Shown: one piece after another, positions 5,760 to 8,738 of the stretch | Layout of the letters: every line of letters starts with the position of its first letter | Position numbering within the stretch: position 1 is the stretch's first letter | Source of the DNA: Desulfobulbaceae bacterium | GTDB taxonomy: Bacteria > Desulfobacterota > Desulfobulbia > Desulfobulbales > Desulfobulbaceae | Assembly: GCA_026990725.1 (NCBI GenBank) | Contig: JALXCX010000036.1 | Location: 1-8,738, forward strand | Direction of reading: 5' to 3' | Length of the DNA: 8,738 nucleotides | Notes under the pieces: model-generated | Told to the model about the DNA's origin: nothing | What the model saw: only the letters and a program-made list of their open reading frames with translations | Database searches by the model: none | Translations under genes and position numbers: made by a program

Positions 5760-7763
5760 CTATTTTTTACGAAGGAAGTCAACACTTTGAATAAACTCGG
5801 CACAATCCTGAGCCACATCCTGACCCGAAAGGTCAAAGGAGCAGCCAGCGGCAAAGATTCTGGTTATTTTGGTTCCGTCATATGCGGAAACGACCTGTTT
5901 GGTCTTTGCAAAAGGTTGCCTGATTACCAGACGATCCCCTTTGTTAATGGTTTTTCCGGAATAATCCCCGGTTTTTTCCAAAAGCTCTTTCCAGCTCACC
6001 TTATAACTGGCCCGACCGTAAACACCTGGTTCAAAATACTCCTGAACCCGGTAATTGGCTCGACCACCCTCAACCGGAAAAAGCTCGAACCGGATAATAT
6101 CCTCGGCAAGAAGGCTGGTATTTGAGTAGCCCATATGAAGATGAACTGAAGAATCTCTATGAATTTTATCGCTTGTAAAATGTATCGAAAACTCCGGTAA
6201 CGAGACGTCAAGACGGCCTTCCCCGCCCTTGATTGAACTCCCGCGTAAAACCTTGGGTAAATACTTGTCCCCCAAGCCAAAATATTCCTCCCAGTCTTGA
6301 ACTTCACCTTCATATCCAACGACAAATTCATTATACCCCTCATGAATCATGTCAAAATAACCATACTTCCTGCTCCCGTTATACTTTCGGTCAAACAGGC
6401 AGAGAGCTCCCTTGGGATACGGCAGGCAGGCACCATACACAAACGTATTATCATAAGGTAAATTCCAGAGCGATGATATCCATTGCCTTCCCAGCTTATC
6501 CTGTACTATCTCTGTCTTTTCCGGCTCACCAAGGCTGGTCAGACCAATCTTTTCCGTACCAACCTGGCGAAACAGGGAAACGGCTTGTAAAATAGTATCC
6601 ATGACAGCTTTAGGTGAATCAAGAAAGTCCTTAAGACTCATATCTTCAGGTTTTTCAGCAAGGACCTGCAGGTCGGTAAAAAGCCCTCTGGCTTTATAGA
6701 CATTCTGATCAGCGGAGATGGGCATTTTGTCACCAAGCCAGCCCTCAACGCTCCATTTTTTAAAATCCTTACCCGGAAGCAGAGGCGCAAAACCTGTGAC
6801 AATTGACTGTTTTCTCAGATAATCCCTGAACCTTTCCCCCCTGGGAAAGCCCTTATCACTCACCTTGGCAGTTAATTCCTCATTAAGTCCAATAAAATGC
6901 TTATTCAAAGATTCCTGGGCCCTGGAACTGAGTTGAGGAACCGTTTCCGGCAATGGAGCTGAAAATGACCAGTCCCGGGTCACGGTATCATCCACACCGT
7001 AAATACCAGCCCGTACATGCCGCAGATGAAACACAGCCTTGTCGCCAAGAGCGTCGAGTTCCTTGATTGGAACGGCAATATTGTAATTTTCACTTTGATT
7101 TTTCTTAACAATCACTCCAACGACCTTACCCTGCAGGTTCAGCAAAGGCCCGCCGCTGTTGCCGGGTGACGCAGGAGATGTAAACCGGATATCCTTCCAT
7201 TTCCCGTATTCACGTTCAGGGGTAAATGATGCAACCTGACCGGCCCGATAGGCAATCCCCTCTCCCTGGGCATTGCCCACTGAAAAAACCGTATCACCAA
7301 TCGCAACATCTCCATCAAGCGTAAGCGGTGTAACAATGTCCGGATACTGTTTCAAATCAAAAACCGCCATGTCCCGTATTGTCGAATATTTTCTGATCAT
7401 ATTGATGGGATAGGTCTTGCCCTGGCTGTCACGGATATAATATGTATCCAACAGGGAAAAATACATGAGCGGCAACACATGGGCGGCCGTCATCAGCTCC
7501 TTATCGTTTATAAAAAAAGCCGTTCCGATACTGAAAAACTTCTCATTTCTCTCTGCGTAATCCAACTGATCAAAAGGCAACTTGCGGGCATAGGTGATCT
7601 GGTCGCTCTCGAGTTTTGGCGTCACAATTTCATAAATACCCGAATTCAGCTCGTGGATCAGAGTTTTGTCAAGAAAAGCGATGTTAGTTGCAACGACCTC
7701 ACTGGCCCCCAAAAGACAAGCCAATAGTATTAAACAGGATACCTGTACCACATTTTTCATCAT
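5760..7763 (-). CDS. Exported trypsin-like serine protease with large unassigned C-terminal region
   Basis: A 667-residue protein from the chosen start. Residues 1-25 are a signal peptide (MMKNVVQVS, a Leu-rich core, VVA before Thr26); the LLAC at 13-16 could be a poor lipobox. Residues about 28-240 form an S1C-type trypsin-like domain with a complete triad: His95 (TAAHVLP), Asp131 (RDMAVFDL) and Ser203 (PGNSGGP). Unlike DegP or DegS there is no PDZ domain. Instead about 420 residues follow that I cannot assign, with two close Cys pairs (446/455 and 641/654) that could be disulfides in the periplasm. The frame stays open back to an ATG at 7853, overlapping the end of rnc by 11 bases and adding 30 residues before the hydrophobic core. 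I prefer 7763 (or 7760) because it puts the signal peptide at the N-terminus and GGTG lies just upstream. It is second in the rnc operon. The protease call is firm; substrate and role are unknown. Confidence 0.85.
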   Translation of the reverse strand: MMKNVVQVSCLILLACLLGASEVVATNIAFLDKTLIHELNSGIYEIVTPKLESDQITYARKLPFDQLDYAERNEKFFSIGTAFFINDKELMTAAHVLPLMYFSLLDTYYIRDSQGKTYPINMIRKYSTIRDMAVFDLKQYPDIVTPLTLDGDVAIGDTVFSVGNAQGEGIAYRAGQVASFTPEREYGKWKDIRFTSPASPGNSGGPLLNLQGKVVGVIVKKNQSENYNIAVPIKELDALGDKAVFHLRHVRAGIYGVDDTVTRDWSFSAPLPETVPQLSSRAQESLNKHFIGLNEELTAKVSDKGFPRGERFRDYLRKQSIVTGFAPLLPGKDFKKWSVEGWLGDKMPISADQNVYKARGLFTDLQVLAEKPEDMSLKDFLDSPKAVMDTILQAVSLFRQVGTEKIGLTSLGEPEKTEIVQDKLGRQWISSLWNLPYDNTFVYGACLPYPKGALCLFDRKYNGSRKYGYFDMIHEGYNEFVVGYEGEVQDWEEYFGLGDKYLPKVLRGSSIKGGEGRLDVSLPEFSIHFTSDKIHRDSSVHLHMGYSNTSLLAEDIIRFELFPVEGGRANYRVQEYFEPGVYGRASYKVSWKELLEKTGDYSGKTINKGDRLVIRQPFAKTKQVVSAYDGTKITRIFAAGCSFDLSGQDVAQDCAEFIQSVDFLRKK

Positions 7764-7842
7764 TATCACCAATGCCCGCCTCAAACCAACAAAGCAGGTC
7801 TTTCCTTGCTGCGAAAAAAACGTTTTCAGCCACAACGGCCGG

Positions 7843-8568
7843 CTACGATTCATCTAATAATTTCAAAGCGGCCCGGGCTGCCTGCTGCTCTGCCTCTTTT
7901 TTACTGGAAGCACGCCCGGCTCCTAAAACCGTCTCTCGAAAATGCACGGATACAGAAAAAAACCGTGCATGGGCAGGCCCCTCCTCCGCGTCAAGAACAT
8001 AACGGGGGCCTTCATTATACTGCTCCTGCAACCGCTCCTGGAGCCCGCTCTTGGCATCGTTTATGGTAAGGCTATCACCCCTTTCCTCAACCAGGGGACC
8101 AAAGGTTCGTTCGACATACTCTTTGACAGCATCATATCCGCCGTCAAGAAACATTGCCCCGACCAGGGCCTCAAAGGCGCAGGAAAGAATTGATGATTTT
8201 TCCCTCCCAGAGGACGCATCCTCCCCCCGGCCGAGCAGGATATACTTACCCAGGTTGATGGAACGTGCCATTTCTGCAAGACCTGTTTCATTGACAAGAG
8301 CCGATCGTATTCTGGTTAATTTGCCTTCACGCATCTCCGGAAACCGGACAAAAAGTAAATGACCGACTGTCAGGTCCAGGACAGCGTCACCAAGGAATTC
8401 CTGCGTTTCATTGTGGCGGCCGCAATCCAGTCTTTCAAAGGCAAAGGAACTGTGCACCATGGAGATTTGCAACAACTCAAGATTCTTAAAAAAATATCCT
8501 GTTGTTTCCTGCAGCTCTTTCAGATCTTTTTCGTTATCTTGAATTAACGCCTGTACTGTCGTTCCCAT
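7843..8568 (-). CDS. rnc: Ribonuclease III
   Basis: A double-stranded-RNA endonuclease that processes rRNA precursors and structured mRNAs, 241 residues, normal length. The nuclease domain (about 15-155) has the signature HNETQEFLGDAVL with Glu54, Glu57 and Asp61, then EMREGKLTRIRSALVN. The second metal-binding segment reads ILSCAFEALVGAMFLDGG: Glu133 is present, but the position that is Asp in E. coli (Asp114) and Aquifex (Asp107) is Cys130 here, codon TGC at 8179-8181. A double-stranded-RNA-binding domain follows (about 170-238, ending in SSKKEAEQQAARAALKLL). The ATG at 8568 has AGGA ten bases upstream. The gene is first in the leftward operon and divergent from tRNA-Cys, 125 bases away. 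era, the common downstream partner in proteobacteria, is absent. No convincing promoter was found for it. Confidence 0.95.
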   Translation of the reverse strand: MGTTVQALIQDNEKDLKELQETTGYFFKNLELLQISMVHSSFAFERLDCGRHNETQEFLGDAVLDLTVGHLLFVRFPEMREGKLTRIRSALVNETGLAEMARSINLGKYILLGRGEDASSGREKSSILSCAFEALVGAMFLDGGYDAVKEYVERTFGPLVEERGDSLTINDAKSGLQERLQEQYNEGPRYVLDAEEGPAHARFFSVSVHFRETVLGAGRASSKKEAEQQAARAALKLLDES

Positions 8569-8648
8569 GTATCTGTAATCCTGAAAAACTTTTTTTTATC
8601 CTCTCGTCCATGGTCGACAAAAGAACTTTTGCCAAGTGCTGTTTCCCC

Positions 8649-8676
8649 TTGTCAAAATCATTATCTATGGTATAAA
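8649..8676 (+). promoter_or_regulatory. Candidate sigma70 promoter of tRNA-Cys
   Basis: TTGTCA (8649-8654) and TATAAA (8671-8676) each match the consensus at five of six positions with a 16-base spacer. They are followed by a GC-rich discriminator (GTGCCGC), as is common at stable-RNA promoters under stringent control. Transcription would begin near 8683, leaving a short leader before the tRNA at 8694. Confidence 0.6.
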
Positions 8677-8693
8677 GTGCCGCTACATGATGA

Positions 8694-8738
8694 GGCGACG
8701 TAGCCAAGCGGTAAGGCAGAGGTCTGCAAAACCTTTAT
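8694..8738 (+). tRNA. tRNA-Cys (anticodon GCA), 5' part, cut by window end
   Basis: The acceptor strand GGCGACG (8694-8700), T8 and A9 are followed by a D-arm with GCC (8703-8705) pairing GGC (8715-8717). The anticodon stem GAGGT (8719-8723) pairs ACCTT (8731-8735) around the loop CTGCAAA, giving anticodon GCA at 8726-8728, which reads Cys codons. The variable loop, T-arm and 3' acceptor strand lie beyond the window. The structure so far is fully canonical. Confidence 0.93.

Noticed and set aside
8633..8655. Perfect TTGACA on the minus strand (8650-8655) as the -35 of an rnc promoter
   Set aside because: No acceptable -10 box lies 16-18 bases downstream, and the hexamer overlaps the -35 of the tRNA-Cys promoter on the other strand.

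Overview
This 8.7 kb window is ordinary-looking bacterial chromosome. The most informative features are a complete rnc gene, a tRNA-Cys start, an ABC-F gene and an Elp3-like radical SAM gene lacking an acetyltransferase domain. By eye the base composition is moderate. The style of the proteins (a YgeA-type racemase, a secreted repeat protein ending in a peptidoglycan-binding domain, and RNase III followed downstream by an Elp3-like radical SAM gene) suggests a Gram-negative anaerobe, perhaps a Desulfobulbales-like member of Desulfobacterota. That placement is inference only.

Left part, plus strand (1-2690): an intact aspartate/glutamate racemase-family gene (ygeA-like, 96-794) is followed at once by what reads as a decayed LysE/RhtB-type amino-acid exporter (about 833-1150). 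The exporter is recognisable only when two reading frames are spliced together, and it has in-frame stops. A non-coding stretch follows (about 1151-1626) with several inverted repeats and one reasonable sigma70-like promoter. It leads into a 322-residue exported protein (1627-2595) built of 23-residue 'IPAxYKT' repeats and capped by a peptidoglycan-binding domain. A strong hairpin with A- and T-runs at 2648-2686 ends this gene and probably also the convergent operon.

Right part, minus strand (8568 down to 2729): four tightly packed genes read leftward and probably form one operon. In transcription order they are rnc (RNase III), a secreted trypsin-like serine protease with a long uncharacterised C-terminal region, an Elp3-like radical SAM protein, and a YheS/YdiF-like ABC-F ATPase. 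Three of the four have translation- or RNA-linked roles (dsRNA processing, probable RNA modification, ribosome-associated ATPase). The exported protease is the outlier. Divergently from rnc, a promoter at 8649-8676 drives a tRNA-Cys(GCA) that is cut by the window end.

I see no CRISPR array, insertion sequence, phage gene or obvious new multi-gene system. The points most worth a second look are the LysE-family pseudogene, the RNase III with Cys at a catalytic Asp position, the protease's unassigned C-terminal region, and the 23-residue repeat protein.
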